Assembly (NCBI GenBank): GCA_025463305.1
Contig: JAOBWK010000108.1
Span: forward strand, 1 to 40,136
DNA from: Ilumatobacteraceae bacterium
Lineage (GTDB): Bacteria > Actinomycetota > Acidimicrobiia > Acidimicrobiales > Ilumatobacteraceae
DNA: 40,136 nucleotides
Reading direction: 5' to 3'
Shown here: piece by piece, positions 23,341-31,626 of the stretch
How positions within the stretch are numbered: position 1 is the first letter of the stretch
Layout of the letters: each line of letters starts with the position of its first letter
Position numbers and translations under genes: made by a program
Notes under the pieces: generated by a model
Database searches by the model: none
The model's input: the letters and a program-made list of their open reading frames with translations, nothing else
Told to the model about the DNA's origin: nothing

Positions 23341-24636
23341 GTGACGACCTCGACCCTCGATCAGGCCCGCCAGGCCTTCGCCGACCGTCACCCCGAGAGC
23401 CGTCTGCAGCACGAGGCCGCGCGTGTGGTGCTGCCGGGCGGCCACACCCGCACCGTGCTCACTCATCGCCCGTTCCCGCTGACGTTCGTGGCCGGCGAGG
23501 GGGCCATGCTCACCGATGCCGACGGCCAGCAGTACATCGACCTGCTCGGCGACTACACCGCCGGCCTGCTCGGGCACAGCGACCGACGAGTCCTCGACGC
23601 GGTGGCGGCCGCGCTGTCCGAGCTGGCCAGCGTCGGTGGTGTGCACCGCCACGAGATCGGCCTCGCCCGGCTGATGTGCTCGCGCTTCGGCCTCGACCGG
23701 GTGCGCTTCACGAACTCCGGCACGGAGGCCAACCTGATGGCCATCACCACCGCGCTGATGCACACCGGACGAACGAAGATCATGGTCTTCCACGGCGGCT
23801 ACCACGGCGGCGTCCTGTACTTTGCCAGCGGTGCCGCACCGTGGAACGCGCCGTACGACTTCGTGATCGCCCCCTACAACGACCTCGCCGGCACCGAGTC
23901 GCTCATCGCCCAGCACGGCGCCGAGCTGGCGGCCGTGCTGGTCGAGCCGATGCTCGGCTCCGGTGGCTGCATCCCGTCGGTGCCCGGCTTCCTCGCGGGC
24001 ACCTTCGCCGCGGCGCGCGCCGTCGGTGCGGTGTGCATCGCCGATCAGGTGATGACGTCACGGCACGGCCCGTCCGGGCTGGCCTCGCTGCTGGGTGCGG
24101 ACGCCGACATCACGACGTACGGCAAGTACATCGGCGGGGGGTTCTCGTTCGGGGCGTTCGGTGGCACGGCCGACCTGCTCGACCAGTTCGACGACGAGCG
24201 GCCGGTCACCGGCGCACGACGCGTCATCAGCCACGCCGGCACGTTCAACAACAACATCGCCACGATGGCCGCCGGCGAGATCGTGCTGGGCGAGGCGTTC
24301 ACATCCGACGTCGCGGTCGCGCACACGGCGCGGGGCGAGGAGTTCCGCGGCCACGTCGAACGGGTGCTCGCCCGGCACGCGCTGCCGGTGAGCGTCAGCG
24401 GCTTCGGATCGATGATGTCGCTGCACGCCACCGCCACGCCCCCGTCGACGCCGGAGGGCGCTGCCGCCCGCGACGAGGTGCTCCAGGAGCTGCTGTTCCT
24501 CGGCCTCTACCAGCGCGGGATCTACACGGCCGCGCGCGGCATGATCAACCTCAGCCTGGCCGTCACCGACGACCAGCTGTCGACGGCGCTCGACGCGCTC
24601 GACGACTGCCTCACCGAGCTGGCCGGAACTTCGTGA
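23341..24636 (+). CDS. Class III PLP aminotransferase (glutamate-1-semialdehyde mutase-like)
   Basis: A 431-residue fold type I aminotransferase. It has FTNSGTEANLMAITTALMHTG, HGGYHGGVLYFASG for the PLP ring, the cofactor Asp in CIADQVMTSR, and the Schiff-base Lys in TYGKYIGGGFSFGAFGG. SHAGTFNNN near the end is typical of GSA-mutase-like members. It is not expected to be HemL, because it sits with two oxidoreductases; it more likely transaminates or isomerises an amino acid. It shares a GTGA overlap with the next gene, so it is translationally coupled to it. The start is GTG 23341; the ATG 11 codons upstream overlaps the divergent promoter. Confidence 0.87.
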   Translation: MTTSTLDQARQAFADRHPESRLQHEAARVVLPGGHTRTVLTHRPFPLTFVAGEGAMLTDADGQQYIDLLGDYTAGLLGHSDRRVLDAVAAALSELASVGGVHRHEIGLARLMCSRFGLDRVRFTNSGTEANLMAITTALMHTGRTKIMVFHGGYHGGVLYFASGAAPWNAPYDFVIAPYNDLAGTESLIAQHGAELAAVLVEPMLGSGGCIPSVPGFLAGTFAAARAVGAVCIADQVMTSRHGPSGLASLLGADADITTYGKYIGGGFSFGAFGGTADLLDQFDDERPVTGARRVISHAGTFNNNIATMAAGEIVLGEAFTSDVAVAHTARGEEFRGHVERVLARHALPVSVSGFGSMMSLHATATPPSTPEGAAARDEVLQELLFLGLYQRGIYTAARGMINLSLAVTDDQLSTALDALDDCLTELAGTS

Positions 24637-25226
24637 CCCGCCACGTCCTGGTGGTGGTGACGCACCCGGTGCCCACCAGCTTCACCCATGCCACCGCCGA
24701 GGCGGCCGTCCGTGGGCTGCGCGACGCGGGGCACGAGGTGACCGTGCTCGACCTGTACGCGATGGGGTTCCAACCGGCGATGACCGAGCCGGAGCGCCAC
24801 GCGTACCACGGCGAAGATCCCGTCGTGGACCCCCTCGTCGCCGAGTCGGTCGCCGCGGTGCAGGCGTGCGACACCATGGTCTTCGTCTATCCGACGTGGT
24901 GGAGCGGGTTGCCGGCGATGCTCAAGGGCTGGCTGGAGAAGACGATGGTGCCCGGCGTCGCGTTCGTGTTCGACGCGCAGGGCAAGGTGCACCCCGGCCT
25001 GCAGCGAGTGCAGATGATCGTCGGCATCAGCAGCTACGGCTCGAGCCAGACGTACGTGCGCCTCGTCAACGACAACGGCCGGCGGATCCTGCTGCGCGCG
25101 CTGCGCCTCAACACCGGCTGGCGCACGCGCCGTCACTGGCTGCCGTTCTACTCGGCTGATTCGGCGACACCACAACGTCGGGCGGAGTTCATCGCCACCG
25201 TCGAGCGTCAGATGCGGACGCTGTGA
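24633..25226 (+). CDS. NAD(P)H oxidoreductase, flavodoxin-like fold (first of a tandem pair)
   Basis: A 197-residue NQO1/MdaB-like protein with a Rossmann-like flavodoxin fold. The start HVLVVVTHPVPTSFTHA binds the flavin phosphate. YPTWWSGLPAMLKGWLEK (about residues 86-103) is the family signature. It would transfer two electrons from NAD(P)H through FAD or FMN to a quinone or other acceptor. The GTG start overlaps the aminotransferase stop by four bases, and the stop overlaps the next gene in the same way. The paralogue immediately downstream shares the WW motif, so this is a duplication that has diverged. Confidence 0.87.
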   Translation: MTRHVLVVVTHPVPTSFTHATAEAAVRGLRDAGHEVTVLDLYAMGFQPAMTEPERHAYHGEDPVVDPLVAESVAAVQACDTMVFVYPTWWSGLPAMLKGWLEKTMVPGVAFVFDAQGKVHPGLQRVQMIVGISSYGSSQTYVRLVNDNGRRILLRALRLNTGWRTRRHWLPFYSADSATPQRRAEFIATVERQMRTL

Positions 25227-25807
25227 AGACACTCGTCGTCTACTGCCATCCGAACCCGGCATCGTTCGTTGCGGCAGCCCGTGACGCGGCGCTCGACGGG
25301 CTGCGCGCCGGTGGCCACGAGGTGCGCGTCACCGACCTGTACGCCGACGGGTTCGATCCGGTGTTCTCGGCCGAGGACCATGCCGCACACCTCGCCGAGC
25401 CGTCCGCCAAGCCGGGTGTCGCGACATACGGGGCCGATCTGCAGTGGTGCGAGTCGCTGGTCCTGATCTACCCGACGTGGTGGGCCGGCCAGCCGGCGAT
25501 GCTCAAGGGCTGGGTCGACCGGGTCTGGATCAACGGCGTCGCCTGGACCAAACCTGCGGACGCGACGCGACTCCGCCGTGGTCTGCGCAACGTGCGCCGC
25601 ATCACCGTCGTCACCACCCACGGCTCGTCGAAGTTCGTCAACGCGCTCGAGGGCGAGGCGGGCAAGCGCACGGTCACACGGTCGATGTGCGTGCTGTGCA
25701 GCCCGTTCTGCCGGACACGTTGGCTCGCGCTGTACACGGTCGATCGCTCGACGCAGGCCGAGCGCGCCGCTTTCCTCGAACGGGTCAGGAAGCGGCTCGC
25801 GCGCTGA
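25223..25807 (+). CDS. NAD(P)H oxidoreductase, flavodoxin-like fold (second of a tandem pair)
   Basis: A 194-residue relative of the preceding protein. KTLVVYCHPNPASFVAA starts the fold and YPTWWAGQPAMLKGWVDR lies at about residues 83-100. It has its own features: THGSSKFVNALEGEAGKR, and a cysteine cluster C156-x2-C159-x3-C163 in SMCVLCSPFC that the first copy lacks. The cysteines could be redox-active or metal-binding; this is an inference. The GTG start overlaps the previous stop as GTGA. Its last 23 bases overlap the convergent psuG gene. Confidence 0.87.
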   Translation: MKTLVVYCHPNPASFVAAARDAALDGLRAGGHEVRVTDLYADGFDPVFSAEDHAAHLAEPSAKPGVATYGADLQWCESLVLIYPTWWAGQPAMLKGWVDRVWINGVAWTKPADATRLRRGLRNVRRITVVTTHGSSKFVNALEGEAGKRTVTRSMCVLCSPFCRTRWLALYTVDRSTQAERAAFLERVRKRLAR

Positions 25808-26696
25808 TCGCCACCGCGACGGCGCCGGCCACGGCAGCGTTGTTCTCGGCGAGGGCGAGGTTGGCGGGCAGGCTGCGGCCCGTGGTCGCCTCGGCGATGC
25901 GCCCGAGCACGAACGGCGTCACGGCCGCACCGGTGATGCCGGCGGCGTCGCAGTCGGCCAGCGCGGTCGACAGGATCGAGTCGAGGTGGGTGGCGTCGAG
26001 CTCGTCGGCCATCGGGATCGGCGCCGTCAGCAGCATGCCGCTGCTCGGCCGGCTCCTGGCCGCGAAGATCGCCGCGACGGCGTCGGCGGACTCGACGCGG
26101 TGAGCCACTCGCAGCCCGGAGCTGCGCGTGTAGAACGCGGGGAACCAGTCGTGCTGCCAGCCGAGCACGGCGACGCCGACGGTCTCGAGGTACTCGAGCG
26201 TGCGCCCGAGGTCGAGGAACGCCTTCGCGCCGGCGCACACGGTGAGCACCGGCTGGTTGGCCAGTGCGTCGAGGTCGGCCGAGATGTCGCCGGTGATCTC
26301 CGCACCGCGGTGCACGCCGCCGATGCCACCCGTGGCGAACACGCTGACGCCGGCCGCCGCGGCCAGCGCCACCGACGCCGACACGGTGGTGGCGCCGAAG
26401 TCCCAGCCGCCCCCGATGGCGACGGCGAGGTCGCGCTCGGCAACCTTGCAGGCCGCGCCGAGGATGCGGGCGTGCTCGCTCGGGTCCAGCCCGACGCGCG
26501 CAACGCCGTCGAGCACCGCCGTGACCGCCGGGACCGCGCCGGCCGAGCGGACCGCGGCGATGCATCGATCGAGAGCTTCCTGGTTGAACGGCGCCGGGAG
26601 TCCGAGGTTGGAGAAGATCGTGGACTCCATCGCCACGACAGCGCCGCCGTTGGCGACAGCGTCGGCGACCTCTGCGGACAGCACGGGATGCAACAT
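25785..26696 (-). CDS. psuG: Pseudouridine-5'-phosphate glycosidase
   Basis: A 303-residue protein of the PsuG/IndA family, close to the usual length. It contains VVAMESTIFSNLG with the conserved Glu, IGGGWDFGATTVSAS, FATGGIGGVHRGAE, and CAGAKAFLDLGRTLEYLE with the lysine that forms the ring-opened ribose adduct. It splits pseudouridine 5'-phosphate into uracil and ribose 5-phosphate. The usual partner kinase gene psuK is not beside it. I chose ATG 26696; GTG at 26726 is the alternative and would add ten residues with no family counterpart. The 3' end overlaps the second oxidoreductase gene. Confidence 0.88.
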   Translation of the reverse strand: MLHPVLSAEVADAVANGGAVVAMESTIFSNLGLPAPFNQEALDRCIAAVRSAGAVPAVTAVLDGVARVGLDPSEHARILGAACKVAERDLAVAIGGGWDFGATTVSASVALAAAAGVSVFATGGIGGVHRGAEITGDISADLDALANQPVLTVCAGAKAFLDLGRTLEYLETVGVAVLGWQHDWFPAFYTRSSGLRVAHRVESADAVAAIFAARSRPSSGMLLTAPIPMADELDATHLDSILSTALADCDAAGITGAAVTPFVLGRIAEATTGRSLPANLALAENNAAVAGAVAVAISARAAS

Positions 26697-26748
26697 GGCC
26701 AACAGTGTGCCAACCCGCTGCGTCACTCCGCCGCGTCAACCCGCCGGG

Positions 26749-27489
26749 TCAGGCTGTGGTACCTGCCACCACGACCGGGTTGGCCGACGACAGCACGCCA
26801 CCGGCGACCTCGTCGGTGATGGCCAGCAGCGAGACCGGGGCACTCACCGTGAACGTCTCGGTCGACGGTGAGTCACCGAGCAGGCCGAGCGAGATCAGCT
26901 TGTCGTCGACCTGGCCCCACAGCTGGTAGGTCCGGTCGGCGCCGAGCTTGGGCAGGCTGTCGGCGAGGATGTAGCCGTGGCCATCGGGATCGATGACGGC
27001 GTGGACCTTGAGGCTCTTGTCCGAGCCGGACACGAGGTCGGTCTGCAGCGACTTCGGGTTGGCGATGGCCTGGGTGACCTCGGCCGCGAGACCGTCGGCA
27101 CGGTTCGACGACGTGTCGTCGTTGGAGATCCGCACGGCGACGACGGCGATCAGCGCCGCAGCGGCCGTGCCCATCGCCCAGGATCCGGCGGTGCGGGCGA
27201 AGCTGCGCCGGCGCCGGCTACCACGCATCGGCAGCACGTGGCCGAGCTCGAGCTCGGGCTCGGTCTCGGCACCTTCCAGGTTGCCGGCGATGCGATCCCA
27301 CAGGCCCTCGGGGGCGTCCATGCCCGACCACGCCAGCATCGTCGCGACCTCGCGGTGCTCCTGCACCTCGGCCCGCGCCCGGGGATTGGCAAGGAGGTAG
27401 TCCTCCACGGCGCGACGTTCCTCCTCGCTGACCGCGTCGAGCGCGTACGCGCCGAGGAGCTCGTCCATGTCGAAGGGGTTCGTGGACAT
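26749..27489 (-). CDS. RskA-type anti-sigma factor
   Basis: A 246-residue membrane anti-sigma factor. The N-terminal cytoplasmic part (MDELLGAYALDAVSEEERR...EVATML) is the RskA sigma-binding domain without a zinc HxxxCxxC motif. An Arg-rich segment (RGSRRRRSFAR) precedes one transmembrane helix at about residues 103-121. The rest is an extracytoplasmic RskA C-terminal domain with YQLWGQVDDKLISLG. It should bind the adjacent ECF sigma factor and release it after proteolysis or redox sensing. Its ATG shares one base with the sigma stop (TGATG), so the two are made together. Confidence 0.9.
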   Translation of the reverse strand: MSTNPFDMDELLGAYALDAVSEEERRAVEDYLLANPRARAEVQEHREVATMLAWSGMDAPEGLWDRIAGNLEGAETEPELELGHVLPMRGSRRRRSFARTAGSWAMGTAAAALIAVVAVRISNDDTSSNRADGLAAEVTQAIANPKSLQTDLVSGSDKSLKVHAVIDPDGHGYILADSLPKLGADRTYQLWGQVDDKLISLGLLGDSPSTETFTVSAPVSLLAITDEVAGGVLSSANPVVVAGTTA

Positions 27490-28115
27490 CAGTGGTCCCC
27501 CAACGTAATGCCTGCCGCCAGCAGGTTCGTGCGCAAACGCTTCAATCCCACGCGGATCCGGCTCTTGACCGTGCCTTCCGCTTCGCCCAACTGCTCGGCG
27601 ACCTCTCGATATGTCAACCCTCCGAAGTACGCCATCTCGATCGCCGCCCGCTCTCCTTCTTGCAGATCCGCCAAGGCCTCCCTGACCTGCGAGGCGAGGG
27701 TGATGTCCCACACCTCGCGGTCGAGGTCGTAACCGGCGTCGGCGGTGAGGTGCGCATCGCGATCCTCACGCCGTCGCCGGGATGTGTTCGACCGCAGCGA
27801 GTCCACCGAGCGGCCATGGGTGTGGGCGAGGAGGAAGCTCCGCAGCGACCCCCGGTCCGGATCGAAGCGATCCGGTTCGTTCCACAGTCGGAGGAAGACC
27901 TCCTGCACGATCTCTTCGGCTTGGGCGTGATCGAGCAGCAGCCGCTTGGCCAGCCCGAACACCGCACCGGCGTGGCGTCGATACGCCTCGGCCAGCGCAG
28001 CCTGCTTGTAGCGACCGATCGCGACGACGAGCGACGCGTCGGAGGCTGAGCTGAAGTCATCTCGCACGTCTGGTCTACGGAGCGGACCGTCCGCTGGATG
28101 AAGGTCGTCCGTCAT
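27489..28115 (-). CDS. ECF RNA polymerase sigma factor (SigK/RpoE-like)
   Basis: A 208-residue ECF sigma factor. Region 2 spans about residues 45-112, with AEEIVQEVFLRLWNEPDRFDP. Region 4 spans about 145-195, with the helix-turn-helix GLTYREVAEQLGEAEGTVKSR. An unstructured N-terminal 25 residues precede it. It directs polymerase to its own regulon and is held by the downstream RskA-like factor. Its ATG overlaps the stop of the RNA methyltransferase gene (ATGA). That is an unusual partner and means the sigma factor is translated from a methyltransferase message unless an internal promoter exists. Confidence 0.92.
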   Translation of the reverse strand: MTDDLHPADGPLRRPDVRDDFSSASDASLVVAIGRYKQAALAEAYRRHAGAVFGLAKRLLLDHAQAEEIVQEVFLRLWNEPDRFDPDRGSLRSFLLAHTHGRSVDSLRSNTSRRRREDRDAHLTADAGYDLDREVWDITLASQVREALADLQEGERAAIEMAYFGGLTYREVAEQLGEAEGTVKSRIRVGLKRLRTNLLAAGITLGDH

Positions 28116-29242
28116 CGCACGAACCGGGTGACCGTCTCGATGTGCGAGGTGTTCGGGAAGGCGTCGATCACCTGGGTGCCATCGTGGCGGTAGCCGGCGG
28201 CCACCAGCAGTCGGCTGTCGCGAGCGAGCGAGCCCGTGTCGCAGCTGACGAGCACGATCACCGGCGCGCCCGTGGCCACCAGCACCGCCGTGCCGTCGCG
28301 GTCCAGCCCGGCACGGGCGGGATCGGCGATCACCAGATCGACCGGCTCCGGCGACCAGTCCTCGACCCGACCCTGGACGACCGTGGCGCGGCGACCTTCG
28401 AGGTTGACCCGTGCGTCGGCGCAGGCCGACGGCGACCCCTCGAGCACCGTCACGTGGGCAGCGTCGGCGGCGACCGTGGCGGCGAACAGGCCGATGCCGC
28501 CGTACGCGTCGACCACCTGCGCCGAGGCGATGTCGACGTCGTCGCACGCCCTGGCGACGGCGGCCACCAGCAGCTCGGCTGCCTGGGGTGACGACTGGAG
28601 GAACGATCCGAGCGACACCTGCAGGCGCTGGCCGGCGACGACCTCGTGCAGCGTGGCGATGACAGATCCAGTGGAATCGTCGACGTCGCCCGTCGCCATC
28701 GACGTCCGCACGACGATCTCGTCGGCGTCGTGGTGCCGACCGCCGAGCTCGCGCATCCGCGCGTTCACCGCCGGCGCCGCCACAGGGCACTCGGTGATCG
28801 CGATCACGTGGTGTGAACGCCGCGACCGGAACCCGAGCGCACCTCGCGACGATGCGAGCCGAACGGTGGTGCGGTAGCCCCACGGATCGACCGAGCCGGC
28901 GGCGACGACGACGGGATCGGCGAGGCGGCCGGTGCGGGTCAGCGCCTCGGTGACGATCGCGACCTTGTTCGCCAGCTGGGCGGCCGGCGCGATGTGCTGC
29001 CAGTCGCAGCCACCGCACCCGCGGTGCCACGCCTCACATGGCGGCTCGACCCGGTCCGGCGACGCGACGAGCACCTCGGCCACATCGGCCGTGGCGAAGT
29101 CCTTCTTCGTCGTCCGCAGGGCAGCCACCACGGTCTCGTCGGGCAGGGCACCGGACACGAACACCACCCGACCCGTCGCCTGGCGGGCGAGCGCCGCGCC
29201 GCCCACCACGAGGTGCGAGGTGTGCAGTTCGGCGAAATCCAT
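28112..29242 (-). CDS. TrmA/RlmD-family RNA (uracil-5-)methyltransferase
   Basis: A 376-residue SAM-dependent RNA methyltransferase of the TrmA/RumA family. A short N-terminal TRAM-like part is followed by a [4Fe-4S] site: C69-x6-C76-x2-C79 (GCGGCDWQH) and C152 in ITECPVA. The SAM motif is VVDAYGGIGLFAATV (usually DLYCG; here Gly replaces Cys). ADPARAGL follows, and Cys334 in VLVSCDTGSLARD is the catalytic nucleophile. It methylates C5 of a uridine in 23S rRNA or tRNA; which one cannot be told. ATG at 29242 is preceded by TACGAT eight bases upstream. First gene of the three-gene operon with sigma and anti-sigma. Confidence 0.88.
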   Translation of the reverse strand: MDFAELHTSHLVVGGAALARQATGRVVFVSGALPDETVVAALRTTKKDFATADVAEVLVASPDRVEPPCEAWHRGCGGCDWQHIAPAAQLANKVAIVTEALTRTGRLADPVVVAAGSVDPWGYRTTVRLASSRGALGFRSRRSHHVIAITECPVAAPAVNARMRELGGRHHDADEIVVRTSMATGDVDDSTGSVIATLHEVVAGQRLQVSLGSFLQSSPQAAELLVAAVARACDDVDIASAQVVDAYGGIGLFAATVAADAAHVTVLEGSPSACADARVNLEGRRATVVQGRVEDWSPEPVDLVIADPARAGLDRDGTAVLVATGAPVIVLVSCDTGSLARDSRLLVAAGYRHDGTQVIDAFPNTSHIETVTRFVR

Positions 29243-29250
29243 TGCGACCG

Positions 29251-29256
29251 ATCGTA
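29251..29256 (-). promoter_or_regulatory. -10 box (TACGAT) of the methyltransferase-sigma operon
   Basis: On the minus strand TACGAT ends eight bases before the ATG at 29242. Confidence 0.45.
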
Positions 29257-29269
29257 CGGCGTCGCCGAC

Positions 29270-29281
29270 CAGGTCGACCTG
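29270..29281. promoter_or_regulatory. 12-base perfect palindrome between divergent genes
   Basis: CAGGTCGACCTG is self-complementary and lies in the 64-base gap between the methyltransferase-sigma operon and rpe, between the two -10 boxes. Such short GC-rich palindromes can arise by chance, so an operator role is only possible. Confidence 0.35.
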
Positions 29282-29295
29282 CTGTTCGGGTTCGA

Positions 29296-29301
29296 TAGCG
29301 T
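29296..29301 (+). promoter_or_regulatory. -10 box (TAGCGT) of rpe
   Basis: TAGCGT ends five bases before GTG 29307 and eight before ATG 29310. Either could be the leaderless start. Confidence 0.4.
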
Positions 29302-29306
29302 GAGCC

Positions 29307-29993
29307 GTGATGCCGCGCCCGTTCGAGATCGCCCCGTCCATCCTGCCCGTCGACTTCTCGCGGCTCGGCGAGGAGATCGTCGCGCTCGACGAAGCCGGCG
29401 TCGACCGGATCCAGTTCGACGTGATGGACGGCCAGTTCGTGCCCAACCTCACGTTCGGCCCCGACATCATCGCCAGCGTGCGCAAGCACACGTCGCTGCC
29501 GTTCGAGGCCCATCTGATGGTGCTCACGCCCGACGCGATGGCCGCGCAGTACGTCGAGGCGGGCTGCGAGCGGCTCATCGTGCACGCCGAGGCCTGCACC
29601 CACCTGCACCGCACGCTCGGACACATCGCCTCGCTGGGGGCCAAGGCCGCCGTCGCGCTCAACCCGGCCACGCCCGCCGATGCCGTCGCCCACGTCCTCG
29701 ATCTGGTCGACATGGTGCTGGTGATGACGGTCAACCCGGGGTTCGGCGGCCAGTCGTACATCGCCACGATGGAGCCCAAGATCCGTGAGGTGCGGGCGAT
29801 GATCACTGCGGCCGGGCTCGACGGATCGGTCGACGTCGAGGTCGACGGCGGCATCGGACCGAAGACGGTGGCCGGCGCCGCGGCGGCCGGCGCGAACATC
29901 CTCGTCGCCGGCAGCGCGTTGTTCCGCGACCCCGAGGGGCTCGGCCATGCGGTGGCCGATCTCCGGGCGCGCGCCGAGGCGGCGGTCAGCTGA
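29307..29993 (+). CDS. rpe: Ribulose-phosphate 3-epimerase
   Basis: A 228-residue TIM barrel. It shows IAPSILPVDFSRLGEEI, FDVMDGQFVPNLTFGP, the AHLMV strand with metal ligand His69, VMTVNPGFGGQSYI, and VEVDGGIGPKT with the metal-binding/catalytic Asp. It interconverts ribulose 5-phosphate and xylulose 5-phosphate in the pentose phosphate pathway. One oddity: where most RPEs have H-x-D before VMDG, this one has Gln36-Phe-Asp38, so one metal ligand is Gln. The start is GTG 29307 or ATG 29310. The next gene is convergent, 18 bases away. Confidence 0.93.
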   Translation: MMPRPFEIAPSILPVDFSRLGEEIVALDEAGVDRIQFDVMDGQFVPNLTFGPDIIASVRKHTSLPFEAHLMVLTPDAMAAQYVEAGCERLIVHAEACTHLHRTLGHIASLGAKAAVALNPATPADAVAHVLDLVDMVLVMTVNPGFGGQSYIATMEPKIREVRAMITAAGLDGSVDVEVDGGIGPKTVAGAAAAGANILVAGSALFRDPEGLGHAVADLRARAEAAVS

Positions 29994-30011
29994 GCTCGAC
30001 GGCGCGGTGCG

Positions 30012-30794
30012 TCAGAGCGCGCCGTGATCGCGTGCCGTCGGCTCGCCCTCGGCGGCACGACGGAAGGCGATGAAGATCCCGGCGAACAGCCAGCGGACCA
30101 GCACGAGCACCAGGATGATCGCGATCACCACACCGATCGGCTTGGCGAACGCGAGCGCGATCCCCTGCTTGTCGGCCGCCAGGCCCTTGAGCATGCCCGC
30201 GTCGATCGGCGAACCGTCGACGTGGAAGGTGCGCACAGGATCCTCCAGCGTCGGGCAGTCGACGCCCTTCTCGGTGAGCCCGATGATGGCGTTGCCGCCG
30301 AGGATCGGCTTGGCCTCGCGCACCTTCGAGGTCAGCACGAGGTCGGCACCCTGGGGCACGGCACCGACGAGGTAGTCGTGGTTGAGGTCGAGGAACTCGA
30401 CGTCCTTGTCGTAGCGCACGTCGATCAGGTCGCCGAACGCGTAGCCGGCGGCAGAACCGGCCCGCACCTGATCGATGTGGTAGCGGGCGACGCGGTAGTC
30501 CTTCGCCACCAGCCGTCCGACGAACACCACCGAGGCGACGGGCGGGCTCTCGCAGCCGGCGGGGATCTGCACGAGTGGTGCCGACGGTGCGGCGACGGGT
30601 GCCGGCACGGCCGCACCGGTGTCGGTGTCGCTCGCCAGCGGGGCGGCGGCCGGCGACTCCGACGTGTCGGCCGTCGCGGGATCGGTGGTGACGGTGCTCC
30701 CTGCGCCCGGGGGCGCGGGCACCGTGGCCGAGGCGGCAGCGGGCGCGAGGGTCACCAACGCGCCGAACAGCACGGGCGCCACCAGCCACTTCAT
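30012..30794 (-). CDS. Exported protein with one C-terminal membrane helix
   Basis: A 260-residue protein of unknown function. A signal peptide is at residues 1-24 (KWLVAPVLFGALVTLAPAAASA). A Pro/Ala/Thr-rich linker follows up to about residue 75. Then comes a globular part beginning with CESPPVASVVFVGRLVAKDYR, about 130 residues long, that resembles the small beta-barrel regions seen in surface proteins. A hydrophobic helix at about residues 215-242 is followed by a short basic/acidic cytoplasmic tail (FRRAAEGEPTARD). So the domain faces outside, held in the membrane. Two cysteines could form a disulphide. ATG is preceded by TAGCGT, seven bases upstream. Confidence 0.75.
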   Translation of the reverse strand: MKWLVAPVLFGALVTLAPAAASATVPAPPGAGSTVTTDPATADTSESPAAAPLASDTDTGAAVPAPVAAPSAPLVQIPAGCESPPVASVVFVGRLVAKDYRVARYHIDQVRAGSAAGYAFGDLIDVRYDKDVEFLDLNHDYLVGAVPQGADLVLTSKVREAKPILGGNAIIGLTEKGVDCPTLEDPVRTFHVDGSPIDAGMLKGLAADKQGIALAFAKPIGVVIAIILVLVLVRWLFAGIFIAFRRAAEGEPTARDHGAL

Positions 30795-30801
30795 CCCGCA
30801 C

Positions 30802-30807
30802 ACGCTA
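30802..30807 (-). promoter_or_regulatory. -10 box (TAGCGT) of the exported protein gene
   Basis: On the minus strand TAGCGT ends seven bases before the ATG at 30794. Confidence 0.5.
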
Positions 30808-30844
30808 GTGGTGCAGGCCCGTCCGGCCGGGTCACGCGCCGCGC

Positions 30845-31618
30845 TCAGCGGCCGCGGAACGTCGGTTCGCGCTTCTCTGCGAAGGCGCTGATCGCCTCGA
30901 CCGTATCGCGGGTCCCGAAGTTGACGGTCTGCGCCGCGCCCTCGTCGTCGAGGGCCTGCTCCATCGTCATCGCCATCGAGTTGTTCAGCATCCGCTTGGT
31001 CTGGGCGAGTGCGATCGGCGGCGAGCTCAGCAGCCGAGCCACCCATCCGTCGACGAACGCGTCGACCTCGGCGTCGGGCAGCACCCGGTTGACCAGACCC
31101 AGCTCCTTGGCCTCGGCCGAGCTGAGGATGTCGCCGAAGAACGCGAGCTCCTTCGCGACGTGCAGGCCGACGCGGCGCGGCAGCACCCATGACCCGCCGA
31201 AGTCGAGCGACAGCCCGCGCCGGCTGAAGATCTCCGAGAACCGCGCCGTCTCGCTGGCGACCACGAGATCGCAGCCGAGCGCGAGGTTGCAGCCGGCCCC
31301 GACGGCAACGCCGCGCACCTTGGCGATCGTCGGCTGCGGGAGGCGGTGCAGGGCGAGCGCGACGTCGCCGACGTGGCGCATCCCGGCGAGGCCGTGACGC
31401 GGCGTCTCGTCGGGGCCTTCCCAGAGGTCGGCGCCGGCGCAGAACTCGCCACCCGCGCCGGTGATCACGACGACGCGATCGGTGGCGCTGCGCGAGACCT
31501 CACGGAGCACCTCGAGCAGCTCGGTCCACAGCTGCACCGTCGCGGCGTTCTTCTTCGCCGGACGGTTCAGCGTGATCGTGACGGCACCGTCGTGACGATC
31601 GACCTCGATGGTTTCCAT
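30845..31618 (-). CDS. Enoyl-CoA hydratase/isomerase family protein
   Basis: A 257-residue crotonase. The oxyanion-hole segments are GEFCAGADLWEG and RGVAVGAGCNLALGCDLVVAS. RRGLSLDFGGSWVLPRRVGLHVA has the Leu-Asp of isomerase-like members in place of the catalytic Glu, so it may not be a simple hydratase. Substrate not predictable. ATG at 31618 gives the normal METIEVDRHDG start and has TATCGT eight bases upstream. The ATG at 31642 overlaps the start of the divergent small gene and is less likely. Confidence 0.87.
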   Translation of the reverse strand: METIEVDRHDGAVTITLNRPAKKNAATVQLWTELLEVLREVSRSATDRVVVITGAGGEFCAGADLWEGPDETPRHGLAGMRHVGDVALALHRLPQPTIAKVRGVAVGAGCNLALGCDLVVASETARFSEIFSRRGLSLDFGGSWVLPRRVGLHVAKELAFFGDILSSAEAKELGLVNRVLPDAEVDAFVDGWVARLLSSPPIALAQTKRMLNNSMAMTMEQALDDEGAAQTVNFGTRDTVEAISAFAEKREPTFRGR

Positions 31619-31626
31619 GACGTCGG

